Source: Rhizobium sp. SG_E_25_P2
GTDB lineage: Bacteria > Pseudomonadota > Alphaproteobacteria > Rhizobiales > Rhizobiaceae
Direction: 5' to 3'
DNA length: 64,000 nucleotides
Assembly (NCBI RefSeq): GCF_029892285.1
Contig: NZ_JARXVM010000002.1
Span: 124,001-188,000 of the forward strand
A program made the position numbers and the translations under genes. The stretch's first letter is position 1, and each line of letters starts with the position of its first letter. Positions 41,805-51,903 of the stretch are shown here, piece by piece. The notes beneath the pieces were generated by a model. That model had not been told where the DNA came from. It searched no databases and was given only the letters and a program-made list of their open reading frames with translations.

Positions 41805-42242
41805 ATGGACGAGCTAGACCAGAAACTCATCACGCTTCTTCGGCACAATGCGCGGCGCAGCATTTCCGACCTCGCCATAGAACTGGGCGCGGCGCGGGCC
41901 ACTGTGCGAAGCCGCATGGAGCGACTGGAAGCGATTGGCGAGATCGTTGGCTATACGGTGATCCTGCGCTCGGACACCAGCGCGCTGCCGGTGCGCGGCA
42001 TCATGATGATCGAGGTCGAGGGCCACAAGACAGAGCGCGTGCTCAAGGCGCTCAACGGTTTTTCGGAAATTTCCGCCGTTCACACCACCCATGGCCAGTG
42101 GGATCTGGTGGCGGAACTGGGCGCCGCCGACCTGCCTGGCTTTGACGAATTGCTCAAACGCATCCGTCTCGTGCCGGGGGTGGCGAGCAGCGAGACGACG
42201 CTCTATCTCACCACGCCGCGCAGCACCCGCGCGCGGCTTTGA
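41805..42242 (+). CDS. Lrp/AsnC family regulator of arginine catabolism
   Basis: The 145-residue protein starts at ATG 41,805 (the frame opens at 41,733, but only from here does the Lrp fold begin). An N-terminal winged helix (LDQKLITLLRHNARRSISDL; AARATVRSRMERL) is joined to an RAM effector-binding domain (RGIMMIEVEGHKTERVLKAL; HGQWDLVAELGAADLPGFD). It is divergent from arginase-ocd with about 120 bases between, so activation of that operon by arginine or ornithine is likely by analogy with rhizobial and agrobacterial systems. Confidence 0.9.
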   Translation: MDELDQKLITLLRHNARRSISDLAIELGAARATVRSRMERLEAIGEIVGYTVILRSDTSALPVRGIMMIEVEGHKTERVLKALNGFSEISAVHTTHGQWDLVAELGAADLPGFDELLKRIRLVPGVASSETTLYLTTPRSTRARL

Positions 42243-42283
42243 GGCGGCAGGGCTTTATGTGTTTCTTCACGTCAGGTGGATCT

Positions 42284-43066
42284 ATGTTGGTAAGTTCGAG
42301 ACGGTGGATGATGTGGTTCGCCAGACGTTTAGGTGATGTTTTCTCCCTGGCGCTCGTCATCAGTCTGTGCTGCCTCGCAGCAGATCGATCGCATGCCGAG
42401 GACGAAGAGCGACACCCAGTTTCAAAAGGGAAGACGGTCTATATTGACGGGGCCGCCAACATTCTAGCGGAGGTGGAAAACCCGAAAGGAAGTCTACTTC
42501 TTTTAGCCGGCGGCAGCGAGCGTCTGAATGTTCGCGCGGATGGATCTTTTACCGATCAAACACTGAGTGCGTTTGTGAGAAACCGAGACAGATTTGCAAA
42601 GAGTGGCTTCAACACGTTGCTCGTCGACAAGGAAACCAATCTCCGCGAAGCCGTTGAATATATGAAGCGTCTCAAGCGTCCGGTCACCATTGTTGCTATC
42701 AGCAACGCTACGCGACGGACGGCAAAAGCTCTTGTTCAGGGTGCAAAACCTGATCGGGTCGTTCTGGCCTCAGGCGAATTAAACGCGCAATCAGGGCCGT
42801 TGGTCGGAGTTGCAGATATTCTTCAAGATCCTGGGCGCTTGCCCCCAACATTGGTGATTCATCACCGGAAAGACGCATGCCGCGTTACAAATCCTGCGGG
42901 CGTGGCTCCATTTCACGCTTGGGCTGGGGACGGTGTGCGGAAAGTCTTTTGGATCGACGGAGGAGCCGAAGGAACAGGAGGATGTGCGTCCTTGGGTTAT
43001 CATGGTTTTGGTGGGCGAGATGCAGAACTGGTTGCGGAAGTTGTCAACTTCGCTGCTGGAGAATGA
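42284..43066 (+). CDS. Secreted alpha/beta-hydrolase-like protein
   Basis: The start is uncertain; ATG 42,284 behind GGTGG gives a twin-Arg-like N-terminus (SSRRWMMWFARRLGDVFS) and a signal peptide to about residue 38. The 260-residue protein looks like an alpha/beta hydrolase: KGSLLLLAGGSERLNVRADG near the oxyanion place, FNTLLVDKETN, PTLVIHHRKDACRVTNP, and a final GYHGFGGRDAELV. The usual nucleophile elbow G-x-S-x-G is not seen (there is VLASGELNAQ), so catalysis is in doubt. It is convergent with the MDR gene. Confidence 0.7.
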   Translation: MLVSSRRWMMWFARRLGDVFSLALVISLCCLAADRSHAEDEERHPVSKGKTVYIDGAANILAEVENPKGSLLLLAGGSERLNVRADGSFTDQTLSAFVRNRDRFAKSGFNTLLVDKETNLREAVEYMKRLKRPVTIVAISNATRRTAKALVQGAKPDRVVLASGELNAQSGPLVGVADILQDPGRLPPTLVIHHRKDACRVTNPAGVAPFHAWAGDGVRKVFWIDGGAEGTGGCASLGYHGFGGRDAELVAEVVNFAAGE

Positions 43067-43187
43067 CCGATCCGGCAGAGGATTGTCGCCAAAGTCCAAA
43101 CCAGGTTGGCTGCAAAATCGCAATCACCAACTTTCTCTGAAGTAACTGGCGAAAAATTCCCTCCCATCAGACATGCTTCCGCCAAAT

Positions 43188-44135
43188 TCAGCTGAAAACC
43201 AGAACGGGCTTCTGCCTGCGGCCAGATTCTCTGACGAATGCGAGCGCGTCCCGCCAATCAAGCAGGTCGAAGCGTCGAGAAGGGCCCATGATCCGTTCAT
43301 CGAGTTTGGGCCAAAGTTCGTCGAAGCGCTGCCTCCACTCCAAGGGGGATAGCCCGACCAGAGTGTCGCGGAGGTGAAAGCGCTCCAGCCGTCCGCCTTC
43401 GCCGACAGGAGTGACCGGCATTCCCGACAGCAGACCATAACCGACAAAAGGGACGCCGGGCCTAAGCGACGCCAGAATGAGCGAGGCGATCGGACCGCCC
43501 AGCGCATCGAAGACAATATCGGCGCGCCCGGCTGTCGACTTGATGCCGTCGAGCGCATCCTCCGACAGTGGTTGAACGCCGAGAGTGTTCAGACGGTCGA
43601 TATGAACCGGATTTCTGTAGACGCCCGAAACGCTATCGGCGCCTTCTCGAAAGGACCAGTCAGCCAGAAGATTCGCGCAGACTGATCCAGCGCCGGTCAA
43701 CAAAACTGTCTTGCCCCGCACCGGCCAAGTCTTGAGCAATATCTGCGCCGCCATGGGATTTATATAGGCGCGAGCGGCAATGTCGTCGGGGACGTCATCC
43801 GGGACCGGGATCAGCAGGTCCGGGTCGCAATCGAGATATCGTTGCCACGTTCCACATCCGCGCAATGGCAGGACGCGTCGACCGAGAAGATGTTTCGCTG
43901 AGACCGGCGCGGCGGTGACGACGCCAACCCCTTCATAGCCTGCTGTGCAGGGCAAGCGCGTCCGGTGCCTATAGGCTCCGGTTATCGGAATGAGGTCTGA
44001 CGGATTGATAGGGGCGAACAACATCCGCACACGCGCCAGATGGCGCGGCAATGGGGAAAGATCTTCATCCTGCAGATGCAAAACGACGTCCGGCGGGCCA
44101 AAACTGCGATAGGCGAGCGCCGTGTTGATCGACAC
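43188..44135 (-). CDS. MDR oxidoreductase, 2-enoyl thioester reductase-like
   Basis: The 315-residue protein has the medium-chain dehydrogenase fold without zinc ligands. An N-terminal GroES-like part (MLFAPINPSDLIPITGAYRH; LPCTAGYEGVGVV) is followed by a Rossmann domain (VLLTGAGSVCANLLADWSFR; ADIVFDALGGPIASLILASL). NPSDL..I.G.Y and the Tyr within it match enoyl thioester/trans-2-enoyl-CoA reductases and quinone oxidoreductases; which one cannot be told. The dinucleotide loop is GAGSVCAN instead of the usual GAxSxVG. Confidence 0.85.
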   Translation of the reverse strand: MSINTALAYRSFGPPDVVLHLQDEDLSPLPRHLARVRMLFAPINPSDLIPITGAYRHRTRLPCTAGYEGVGVVTAAPVSAKHLLGRRVLPLRGCGTWQRYLDCDPDLLIPVPDDVPDDIAARAYINPMAAQILLKTWPVRGKTVLLTGAGSVCANLLADWSFREGADSVSGVYRNPVHIDRLNTLGVQPLSEDALDGIKSTAGRADIVFDALGGPIASLILASLRPGVPFVGYGLLSGMPVTPVGEGGRLERFHLRDTLVGLSPLEWRQRFDELWPKLDERIMGPSRRFDLLDWRDALAFVRESGRRQKPVLVFS

Positions 44136-44170
44136 CTTACACTCTTTGATCGAGACGGACCTTGGAATAG

Positions 44171-44194
44171 AAAAGCCGGCGCTAGGCGCCGGCT
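44171..44194 (-). terminator. Terminator of pgk
   Basis: On the minus strand AGCCGGCGC (44,194-44,186) and GCGCCGGCT (44,182-44,174) form a 9-bp stem with a three-base loop, followed by TTTTCTATT. It lies just after the pgk stop. Confidence 0.88.
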
Positions 44195-44211
44195 CCGATC
44201 ATGTGCGGTGT

Positions 44212-45408
44212 TCAGGACTTCAGCACATCCACACCCGGCAGCGGCTTGCCTTCCATCCATTCCAGGAAGGCGCCGCCGGCGGTGGAGATATAGGTGAAGT
44301 CGTCGGAGACACCGGCATGGTTGAGCGCCGAGACGGTGTCGCCGCCGCCGGCGACGGAGACGAGCTTGCCGGCCTTGGTCTCTTCGGCAGCGAATTTGGC
44401 GACCGAGACAGTGGCGGTGTCGAAAGGCGCGATTTCAAAAGCGCCGAGCGGGCCGTTCCACACCAGCGTTTCGGCCTTGGCGATCCAGTCGTTCACGGCC
44501 TTGATCGAGGCGGGACCGACGTCGAGCGCCATGGCGTCGGAGGGGATTGCCGAGACATTGACGGTTTCATTGGCGGCATGCGCCTTGAATTCGCGCGCCA
44601 CGACCACGTCTGACGGCAGCACGATGGCGCAGCCTGTCGAGGCGGCTTCGGCGAGAATAGCCTTGGCCGTGTCGGCGAGATCATGCTCGCACAGCGATTT
44701 GCCGACGTCGATTCCCTGTGCGGCGAGGAAAGTGTTGGCCATGCCGCCGCCGATCACCAGCGCGTCGACCTTGTGCACGAGATTCTTGAGGAGATCGATC
44801 TTGGTGGAGACTTTGGCGCCGCCGACGATCGCCACGACTGGACGCTTCGGGTTGCCGAGGCCGGCTTCCAGCGCTTCCAGTTCCGCCTGCATGGTGCGAC
44901 CGGCATAGGCCGGCAGGTGATGGGCAAGGCCTTCGGTTGACGCATGCGCCCGATGGGCGGCCGAGAAAGCGTCATTGACGAAAATGTCGCCATTGGCGGC
45001 CAGTGCCGTGACGAAATCGGGGTCGTTCTTTTCTTCGCCTTTGTGGAAGCGGGTGTTTTCGAGCAGAAGGATGCCGCCGTCTTCGAGCGCGGCGACGGCC
45101 GAATTCGCGGCCTCACCAATGCAGTCGCTGGCGAAATGCACGCGGCGGTCAAGCACGGCTTCGACGGCGGACTGGATGACGGCAAGCGAGAATTCCGCTT
45201 CCGGACCGCTCTTGGGACGGCCGAAATGGGCGAGCAGGATCACCTTCGCGCCCTTGTCCGAGAGTTCGAGGATCGTCGGGGCGACGCGTTCGATGCGGGT
45301 CGCATCGGTGACTTTGCCGTCCTTGCAGGGCACGTTGAGATCAACGCGGACCAGAACGCGCTTGCCGGAAATGTCGGTGAGATCGTCGAGGGTCTTGAAG
45401 GACGCCAT
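44212..45408 (-). CDS. pgk: Phosphoglycerate kinase
   Basis: The 398-residue protein starts at ATG 45,408, behind GGAAAC. Signature parts are [48 protein letters not shown] and the C-terminal [18 protein letters not shown] nucleotide loop. It transfers phosphate between 1,3-bisphosphoglycerate and ADP in glycolysis and gluconeogenesis. It belongs to a tkt-gap-pgk group of Rhizobiales, here split by the antiporter gene. A strong terminator follows. Confidence 0.97.
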   Translation of the reverse strand: MASFKTLDDLTDISGKRVLVRVDLNVPCKDGKVTDATRIERVAPTILELSDKGAKVILLAHFGRPKSGPEAEFSLAVIQSAVEAVLDRRVHFASDCIGEAANSAVAALEDGGILLLENTRFHKGEEKNDPDFVTALAANGDIFVNDAFSAAHRAHASTEGLAHHLPAYAGRTMQAELEALEAGLGNPKRPVVAIVGGAKVSTKIDLLKNLVHKVDALVIGGGMANTFLAAQGIDVGKSLCEHDLADTAKAILAEAASTGCAIVLPSDVVVAREFKAHAANETVNVSAIPSDAMALDVGPASIKAVNDWIAKAETLVWNGPLGAFEIAPFDTATVSVAKFAAEETKAGKLVSVAGGGDTVSALNHAGVSDDFTYISTAGGAFLEWMEGKPLPGVDVLKS

Positions 45409-45477
45409 GTTGTTTCCATTCGCTTGGGTGGGGTTTCCGGTGGGGACCATACACCGCCGAGCGCTGGATTCAAGCGC

Positions 45478-47283
45478 TCATTGACCGGCCCTGATTTCGT
45501 TCGACCGCGCCTTGATACGCGACCACAGATCGCGAAAATTGAGGAAAATCGGAAGCTTGCCGCCAGGCTCAACCGCTTCCATCGAAATTCCGATGGAGGA
45601 AATATGATTGTGCTCGTCGATATCGCGCACAATCAGGATGATCGAGCCAAACCGGACGCGATCGGCATATTCGGCGCGTCCGCCGAGCCGCGCCATCATC
45701 AATTCGCCCACGGTCATCGATTTTTCGATTTCGGTCAGAAGACCGGGACCATAGGCGGCGTCGAGTTCGCGGGCGGGGCGGCCGGGCGAGATGGAGAAGG
45801 TGCCGAAAAACTGTTCGTCCTCCGGGTCCAGTTCTGCCTTGTCGGCAAAGAGTTTGTCGAGCAGAGGAATGAAGGCGGGTGTGACGAAGAGGTAGACAAT
45901 GTCGTTCTCTTTCAGCCGACCCGCATATTGATAGCGCATCGACCTGCTGTCGCGGATGATCAGCGATGGCATCGCCCAACGCGGCAGGCGCGCGCCGGTG
46001 GCCACCGGACTGCCGGGGATGACGCGATAGGAGACGAGTTCGTGATTGACCGCGCGAGGCAGGTCGAGTTCGAGCTTGTCGACCGAGCCGACCTGCTTGG
46101 GAATCAGCAGTCCCAGCCGCTTGGCGATCGGCTTGATTGTCCAGCCTTGCACGATCAGCGACACCAGCACGATGATGAAGGTTATGTTGAAGAAGGCCTG
46201 GCCGTTTTCCAGGCCATTGATGATCGGCAGGATCGACAGGAGGATGGACACGGCGCCGCGCAGGCCCACCCAGGCCACGAAGGTGATTTCCTTCTGCTGG
46301 AAATCGAAGGGCAGCATGCAGAGCCAGACGGCGATCGGCCGGGCGAACAGGATCAGGAACAGACCGAGCAGCACCGCCGGAATCGCGATGATGTGGAACT
46401 CCGACGGGGTCGCCAGAAGCCCGAGCATCACGAACATGATGATCTGGGCGAGCCAGGTCATGCCCTCCTGGAAACGCTTGATGGCGAGTTTGGCCTGCAT
46501 GTCGCGATTGCCGGCGAACAGGCCCGCCACATAGACGGCCAGGAAGCCGCTGCCGCCGACCACGCCGGTGAAGGAAAACACCAGCAGCGACAGCGCCAGC
46601 ACCAGGATCGGCGCGAGGCCCTTGTCCTGCACGAAACGATTGGCGACGGTGACGATGATCCAGCCGCCCGCCAGCCCGCAGATCACGCCGATGCTCATTT
46701 CCTCGAAGAAGCTCACCAGAACGCGCCAGTCGAGTTCGGAAACGCCGTGCCCAGACGCCACGAGTTCGACCAGCGTCACCGTCAGGAAAATCGCCATGGG
46801 GTCGTTGGTGCCTGACTCCACTTCCAGCGTCGAGGTGATCTGGTCGCGAATGTTGACGCCGCCGATCCGGAGCAGGAAGAACACCGCCGCCGCGTCCGTC
46901 GACGCCACGATCGAGCCAAGCAACAGTCCTTCAAGGAACGAGAAGCCCAGAAGGGCCATGGCGCCAAGCGCGAACAGCCCCGCAGTGATCAATACGCCCA
47001 AGGTCGCAAGCGACATTGCCGGCAGGGCGGCGATGCGGAAGGCGCGGCCGGGCGTGCCGAAACCGGAATCGAACAGGATGACCGCGAGCGCCAGCGAGCC
47101 GAGCCAATAGGCGGCCTGATTGTTGGAAAAGTTGATCCCGAGTCCATCCACGCCCGTCAGAAGGCCGATCCCCAGGAAGAGCAACAAAAGGGGCGCGCCG
47201 AAACGGAAGGCGATCAAGGAAGACATGGCGGCGATAAGCACCAGCGACGCGCCGACCAGAACGACCAGGTAAAACCCTTCCAA
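45478..47283 (-). CDS. K+/H+ antiporter of the NhaP2/CvrA type
   Basis: TTG 47,283 was chosen because GGAGAAG lies six bases upstream and the protein then begins as family members do; GTG 47,298 or longer starts are possible. The 601-residue protein has about 12-13 membrane helices (LLFLGIGLLTGVDGLGI; LLGSIVASTDAAAVFFLLRI), with the CPA1 ion-binding acids in STDAAAV and ESGTNDPMAI. A TrkA-C domain (about 405-480) and a CorC-type domain at the C-terminus follow. It exports K+ in exchange for protons. It stands between gap and pgk. Confidence 0.93.
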   Translation of the reverse strand: MEGFYLVVLVGASLVLIAAMSSLIAFRFGAPLLLLFLGIGLLTGVDGLGINFSNNQAAYWLGSLALAVILFDSGFGTPGRAFRIAALPAMSLATLGVLITAGLFALGAMALLGFSFLEGLLLGSIVASTDAAAVFFLLRIGGVNIRDQITSTLEVESGTNDPMAIFLTVTLVELVASGHGVSELDWRVLVSFFEEMSIGVICGLAGGWIIVTVANRFVQDKGLAPILVLALSLLVFSFTGVVGGSGFLAVYVAGLFAGNRDMQAKLAIKRFQEGMTWLAQIIMFVMLGLLATPSEFHIIAIPAVLLGLFLILFARPIAVWLCMLPFDFQQKEITFVAWVGLRGAVSILLSILPIINGLENGQAFFNITFIIVLVSLIVQGWTIKPIAKRLGLLIPKQVGSVDKLELDLPRAVNHELVSYRVIPGSPVATGARLPRWAMPSLIIRDSRSMRYQYAGRLKENDIVYLFVTPAFIPLLDKLFADKAELDPEDEQFFGTFSISPGRPARELDAAYGPGLLTEIEKSMTVGELMMARLGGRAEYADRVRFGSIILIVRDIDEHNHISSIGISMEAVEPGGKLPIFLNFRDLWSRIKARSNEIRAGQ

Positions 47284-47540
47284 ACCCGTCTTCTCCACAC
47301 ATTGCGCCCGTTCGAGCGGGGCGCGCTCGTCACCATGTTCTTGTCGAAACCATTGAGCCGCAGCCGAAAATCCGGGCGGTGACACGAACGGCGATCAACG
47401 CCGACGGCAAATCATCAAATGCATATTGGACGACAATGAGGCTGATGTCACACGCAAAGAGGAAAATTTTGCGCTGCAAAAATGATCGCGATCAAGACGA
47501 TCTTCCAGGAGGAACGCCCATCGCCAAGGATATCCCGAAA

Positions 47541-47569
47541 ACAAAATGCCCGCGGCCTGGGCCGCGGGC
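47541..47569 (-). terminator. Terminator of gap
   Basis: On the minus strand GCCCGCGGC (47,569-47,561) pairs with GCCGCGGGC (47,556-47,548) around a four-base loop, followed by ATTTTGTTTT. Confidence 0.88.
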
Positions 47570-47601
47570 TGATGTCATTGCTCGGATCCGAATAATCGGG
47601 A

Positions 47602-48612
47602 TCAGATGAGCTTGGCGAAGGCTACCGCCGTGTCGCACATACGGTTGGAGAAGCCCCATTCATTGTCGTACCAGGTCAGGATGCGCACGAAATTGCCTTC
47701 CATGACCTTGGTCTGGTCGATCGCGAAGATCGAGGAATGCGAATCATGATTGAAGTCGCGCGACACCAGCGGCTCTTCGGTGTAGCCGAGCACGCCCTTG
47801 AGCGAGCCATCAGCGGCGGCCTTGATGGCGTCGTTGATTTCCTGAACGGTGGTGTTGCGCTTGGCGACGAATTTCAGGTCGACGACCGAGACGTTCGGGG
47901 TCGGCACGCGGATTGACGAGCCGTCGAGCTTGCCCTTGAGTTCCGGCAGGACGAGGCCGACAGCCTTGGCGGCGCCGGTCGAGGTCGGGATCATCGAGAG
48001 GGCAGCTGCGCGGGCGCGGTACAGATCCTTGTGCATCTGGTCGAGCGACGGCTGATCGTTGGTGTAGGAGTGGATCGTGGTCATGAAGCCATGATCGACG
48101 CCGACGAGATCGTTGAGCACCTTGACGACCGGCACCAGGCAGTTGGTGGTGCAGGAGGCGTTGGAGATCACCAGGTGATCCTTGGTGAGCTGGTCATGGT
48201 TGACGCCGAAGACGACGGTCAGGTCAGCGCCGTCAGCCGGTGCAGACACGATGACGCGCTTGGCGCCGGCCGTCAGATGGGCTGCGGCCTTGTCGCGGCT
48301 CGTGAAGATGCCGGTGCATTCGAACGCGATGTCGACGCCCAGTTCCTTGTGCGGCAGGGTGGCCGGATCCTTGATCGCGGTGACCTTGATCGGCTTGCCG
48401 CCATTGATGATGATCGAATCGCCGTCGACCTTCACCTCGGCCGGGAAGCGGCCATGGATCGAATCGTAACGCAGGAGATGCGCATTGGTCTCGACCGGGC
48501 CGAGATCGTTGATGGCCACGACTTCGATGTCGGTCCGGCCCGACTCGATGATGGCGCGAAGGATGTTGCGGCCGATGCGGCCAAACCCGTTGATACCTAC
48601 CTTGATAGCCAT
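47602..48612 (-). CDS. gap: Glyceraldehyde-3-phosphate dehydrogenase
   Basis: The 336-residue protein has the NAD-binding N-terminus [17 protein letters not shown] and the catalytic Cys in [13 protein letters not shown]. Its substrate-binding part includes [16 protein letters not shown] and the end [12 protein letters not shown]. It oxidises glyceraldehyde 3-phosphate with phosphate to 1,3-bisphosphoglycerate. It lies downstream of tkt on the same strand, each with its own terminator. Confidence 0.97.
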   Translation of the reverse strand: MAIKVGINGFGRIGRNILRAIIESGRTDIEVVAINDLGPVETNAHLLRYDSIHGRFPAEVKVDGDSIIINGGKPIKVTAIKDPATLPHKELGVDIAFECTGIFTSRDKAAAHLTAGAKRVIVSAPADGADLTVVFGVNHDQLTKDHLVISNASCTTNCLVPVVKVLNDLVGVDHGFMTTIHSYTNDQPSLDQMHKDLYRARAAALSMIPTSTGAAKAVGLVLPELKGKLDGSSIRVPTPNVSVVDLKFVAKRNTTVQEINDAIKAAADGSLKGVLGYTEEPLVSRDFNHDSHSSIFAIDQTKVMEGNFVRILTWYDNEWGFSNRMCDTAVAFAKLI

Positions 48613-48654
48613 TGCTTTATATCTCCGCTTGGAAGTCTCAGAAGAAGTTTTTGA

Positions 48655-48683
48655 AGAAACAAGACCGGCGCTGGGGCCGGTCT
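48655..48683 (-). terminator. Terminator of tkt
   Basis: On the minus strand AGACCGGC (48,683-48,676) pairs with GCCGGTCT (48,669-48,662) around a six-base loop, followed by TGTTTCTTC. It separates tkt from gap. Confidence 0.8.
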
Positions 48684-48690
48684 GTCTAGA

Positions 48691-50667
48691 TCATGCAAGC
48701 TTTGCGCTGACCGCGTCGACCACGGCTTCCGGCGTGATGCCGAAATAGCTGTAAAGCTCCTTGTAGGGGCCCGATGCGCCGAAGCCCTTCATGCCGATGA
48801 ACACGCCGTCGGAACCGATGAAGCGATCCCAGCCCTGGCGGATGGCGGCTTCGATGCCGACCTTGACCTTGGCGGAGCCGAGCACGGAGGCCTTGTATTC
48901 GTCCGACTGGGCTTCGAAGAGTTCGAAGCACGGCACCGAGACGACGCGGGCGGCAATGCCCTTGGCGGCCAGCTGTTCCTGCGCCTTTACGGCGATCTCG
49001 ACTTCCGAACCGGAAGCGAACAACGTGGCGCTGGCGTTTTCAGCGTCACGCAGCACATAAGCGCCCTTGGCCGACAGATTTTCCGCCGAATAGGTCGTGC
49101 GCAGCGGCATCAGGTTCTGGCGCGTGAGCGCGATACCCGACGGATGATCCTTGGCTTCGATCGCCGCCTGCCAGCACTCGACCGTTTCGGTCGGATCGGC
49201 GGGGCGGAACATTGCGAGGTTCGGGATGGCGCGCAGCGCGGCCATCTGTTCCACCGGCTGGTGGGTCGGGCCGTCTTCGCCGAGACCGATGGAGTCATGC
49301 GTCAGCACATGGATGACGCGGATGCCCATCAGCGCGGCCAGGCGGATCGACGGACGGCAATAGTCCGAGAAGATCAGGAAGCCGCCGGAATAGGGGATCA
49401 GGCCGCCATGCAGCGCAATGCCGTTCATGGCCGCGGCCATGCCGTGTTCGCGAATGCCGTAATGCAGGTAACGGCCCGAGAAATCGGTCGGCGTGATCGA
49501 GGCGGTCTGGCTGGTCTTGGTGTTGTTGGAGCCGGTCAGGTCGGCCGAGCCGCCGATCGTTTCGGCGATGACGCCGTTGAGCACTTCCAGCGCATCTTCA
49601 GAGGCCTTGCGGGTGGCGAGCGTCGGCTTGCCGTCGGCGAGCTTCTGCTTGTAGGCGGCGATCGCGGCGTCCAAGCCAGCCGGCAATTCGCCGGCGAAGC
49701 GGCGGTTGAACTCGGCCTTCTTGTCGGATGCCTGCAGACGACCCGCCCATGCCTTGTGCGCGTCGGCGGAGCGGACGCCGGATTCGCGCCAGGCGGTCAG
49801 CACATCGGCGGGCACCACGAAGGCTTCCGATTCCCAGTTGAGCGCCTTGCGGGCGGCGGCGATTTCGTCGGCGCCGAGCGGCGAGCCATGGACCTTGTGG
49901 GTGCCGGCCTTATTGGGGGCGCCAAAACCGATCACCGTCTTGCAGGCGATCATGGTCGGCTTGTCGGACTTCTGGGCGGCTTCGATCGCGGCGGCGATTT
50001 CTTCCGGCTCATGGCCGTCAACGGCGATCGTGTTCCAGCCCGACGCGCGGAAGCGCGCATGCTGGTCGGTGGAGTCGGCCATGGAGACCGCGCCGTCGAT
50101 GGTGATGTTGTTGTCGTCCCAGAAGACAATCAGCTTGTTGAGCTTGAGATGGCCGGCCAGCGAAATCGCTTCCTGGCTGATGCCCTCCATCAGGCAGCCG
50201 TCGCCGGCGAGCACATAGGTGAAGTGGTTCTGCAGGTCTGCGCCGAATTCCTGCTCAAGCTTCTTTTCGGCAATCGCCATGCCGACAGCTGTGGCGATGC
50301 CCTGGCCGAGCGGGCCGGTGGTGGTCTCGATGCCTGAGGCATGGCCATATTCCGGATGACCGGCGGTCTTGGCGTGCAACTGGCGGAACGACTTGATGTC
50401 GTCGATGGTCATGTCCTCGTAACCCGTGAGGTAGAGGAGCGAATAGAGCAGCATGGAGCCGTGACCGGCCGACAGCACGAAGCGGTCGCGATCCGGCCAG
50501 TTCGGAGCCTTCGGGTCGAATTTCAGATAGCGGGTGAACAGCACGGTCGCCACATCGGCAGCGCCCATCGGCAGGCCAGGATGACCCGAATTGGCCTTTT
50601 CCACGGCGTCCATGGAGAGGAAACGGATCGCATTCGCCATCCGGTCGTGTGTTTCGCGTGAGATCAT
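48691..50667 (-). CDS. tkt: Transketolase
   Basis: The 658-residue protein starts at ATG 50,667; upstream frame to 50,802 has no support. Thiamine diphosphate-binding features are [20 protein letters not shown], the [13 protein letters not shown] loop with [12 protein letters not shown], and the pyrimidine-domain [18 protein letters not shown]. It shuttles two-carbon units in the pentose phosphate pathway. The order tkt - gap - pgk is a usual Rhizobiales arrangement. Confidence 0.97.
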   Translation of the reverse strand: MISRETHDRMANAIRFLSMDAVEKANSGHPGLPMGAADVATVLFTRYLKFDPKAPNWPDRDRFVLSAGHGSMLLYSLLYLTGYEDMTIDDIKSFRQLHAKTAGHPEYGHASGIETTTGPLGQGIATAVGMAIAEKKLEQEFGADLQNHFTYVLAGDGCLMEGISQEAISLAGHLKLNKLIVFWDDNNITIDGAVSMADSTDQHARFRASGWNTIAVDGHEPEEIAAAIEAAQKSDKPTMIACKTVIGFGAPNKAGTHKVHGSPLGADEIAAARKALNWESEAFVVPADVLTAWRESGVRSADAHKAWAGRLQASDKKAEFNRRFAGELPAGLDAAIAAYKQKLADGKPTLATRKASEDALEVLNGVIAETIGGSADLTGSNNTKTSQTASITPTDFSGRYLHYGIREHGMAAAMNGIALHGGLIPYSGGFLIFSDYCRPSIRLAALMGIRVIHVLTHDSIGLGEDGPTHQPVEQMAALRAIPNLAMFRPADPTETVECWQAAIEAKDHPSGIALTRQNLMPLRTTYSAENLSAKGAYVLRDAENASATLFASGSEVEIAVKAQEQLAAKGIAARVVSVPCFELFEAQSDEYKASVLGSAKVKVGIEAAIRQGWDRFIGSDGVFIGMKGFGASGPYKELYSYFGITPEAVVDAVSAKLA

Positions 50668-51021
50668 GTCGTCGACGGCTCCGGAAAATGGAAGGAGGCA
50701 GCCTTGTCGACTGCCGTCAAAGCAGGGGACACATAGCAGTTGGGCAGACTGAGTCAACAAAGACGCTGAAAATACGCGCATATGCGCGAGGCTTGCGGCC
50801 AATATTTGTGCGTAGGCGGGATTCGTTTGGCAGACCCGTCTTGGGCGCTATAGCAAGCGGCACTGCAACTCTTCCACAGAATAGCCTGATTTACCGACAT
50901 TTTGATCGATTGACGGATCAAGCAGCCTTCCCTTACTATTGGGCCTCTCGCACGGTGAGCGTCGCTAGCGCGATTCGCAGCTTTTTGGATGACAGGGACG
51001 ATGCAAGCAGGGCCAGCAGTC
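50668..51021. other. Divergent intergenic region tkt / DUF4164
   Basis: These 354 bases must hold the tkt promoter leftward and the DUF4164-zapA promoter rightward. The frame over the left part on the minus strand is just an extension of tkt. No RNA gene or repeat was seen. Confidence 0.6.
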
Positions 51022-51273
51022 ATGTCGGCTTTCGAGGAGTTGCGCCGCGCGCTCGGAGACCTCGACCGCGCGATTGACCGCCGGTTCGATCGCGAACGAG
51101 ACTCCGCCGAACTCGAGGCGGAAGTCAGGCGCACGCATGCCGACCGATCGCGTCTGGCGCAGGAACTCGATCACGCCCAGTTCCGCGCCAATCGCCTTGA
51201 GGAGGTCAATCGCGAAGTCTCGAGACGTCTCGTGACAGCCATGGAAACAATCAGGGCGGTTCTCGACCGCTGA
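51022..51273 (+). CDS. DUF4164 coiled-coil protein upstream of zapA
   Basis: ATG 51,022 was chosen by comparison with the family's usual start (MSAFEELRRALGDLDRAI) and an AGGG nine bases upstream; ATG 51,001 would add seven residues. The 83-residue protein is one charged coiled coil (FDRERDSAELEAEVRRTHAD; ANRLEEVNREVSRRL). DUF4164 genes precede zapA in many Rhizobiales and resemble ZapB-like or cell-division-associated coiled coils. A role in division is inferred from this link only. Confidence 0.85.
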   Translation: MSAFEELRRALGDLDRAIDRRFDRERDSAELEAEVRRTHADRSRLAQELDHAQFRANRLEEVNREVSRRLVTAMETIRAVLDR

Positions 51274-51296
51274 CAGACCGGTATGGGTGCGTAGGC

Positions 51297-51668
51297 ATGG
51301 CTCAAGTCACAGTAACGATCGACGGCAAGTCCTATCGCATGGCTTGCGAGGAAGGGCAGGAAGCGCATCTGACGGGCCTCGCTCAAAATTTCGATCACTA
51401 TGTCATCCATCTCAAACGGCAATTCGGCGAAATCGGTGATCTCCGGCTGACGGTGATGGCGGGCATCATGATCATGGATGAACTGTTCGAAGCTAACCGC
51501 GCCCGTGTCGAGCTTCAGGACGAACTCGACGCGTTGCGCAAGAGCCGTGACGGCGCCAACGCCTCTGCTGAACGCAATGACGCGGCGGTTGCCGGCATGA
51601 TCAGCGAGATCGCCCAACAGGTGAAAGAGATTTCAGCCAAGCTGGAAGGGCCGCGCGAGCCTGCCTAA
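51297..51668 (+). CDS. zapA: Cell division protein ZapA
   Basis: The 123-residue protein has the ZapA N-terminal domain (VTVTIDGKSYRMACEEGQEA; LTGLAQNFDHYVIHLKRQFG) and a long C-terminal coiled coil. It bundles FtsZ filaments in the division ring. It lies 23 bases after the DUF4164 gene and probably shares its message. The 6S RNA gene follows, as in many proteobacteria. Confidence 0.95.
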   Translation: MAQVTVTIDGKSYRMACEEGQEAHLTGLAQNFDHYVIHLKRQFGEIGDLRLTVMAGIMIMDELFEANRARVELQDELDALRKSRDGANASAERNDAAVAGMISEIAQQVKEISAKLEGPREPA

Positions 51669-51719
51669 GGTTTTTTGACGCGGTCCCTTTTGTTTGCTCA
51701 GAAAATCACTATATTACGT

Positions 51720-51903
51720 CTGCGGTCTGCGCCTCTCGGCAGGAAAAATTTTCCTTGGGGCCATACTCGATCTTATGGGAGCTGTCCCTGTTTTGGCCTG
51801 TGGGCTGGAGCACATGGCGCCCACCTACTTTTGTAGGCGCCCAGGATCGAACTTCCACCGGTTGCCGTGGATCGTACTCTTCCCCAGATCCTCACCCGCA
51901 GAT
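51720..51903 (+). ncRNA. ssrS: 6S RNA
   Basis: A TATATT -10 box (51,710-51,715) lies behind the zapA stop. The predicted transcript is a long rod. It closes with CTGCGG (51,720-51,725) against CCGCAG (51,896-51,901), and continues with CGGCA/TGCCG and CCTTGGGGCC/GGCGCCCAGG pairs. Inner hairpins include GTGGGC/GCCCAC and CCTAC-TTTT-GTAGG. About 184 nt and the place after zapA fit 6S RNA, which binds RNA polymerase in stationary phase. The ends are estimated. The usual downstream gene ygfA is not here. Confidence 0.75.

Noticed and set aside
44944-46815. 623-codon plus-strand frame over pgk and the antiporter
   Set aside because: Antisense to two well-supported genes; low-complexity Glu/Asp/Arg/His sequence with no domain.
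49144-50337. 397-codon plus-strand frame over tkt
   Set aside because: Antisense shadow of transketolase.
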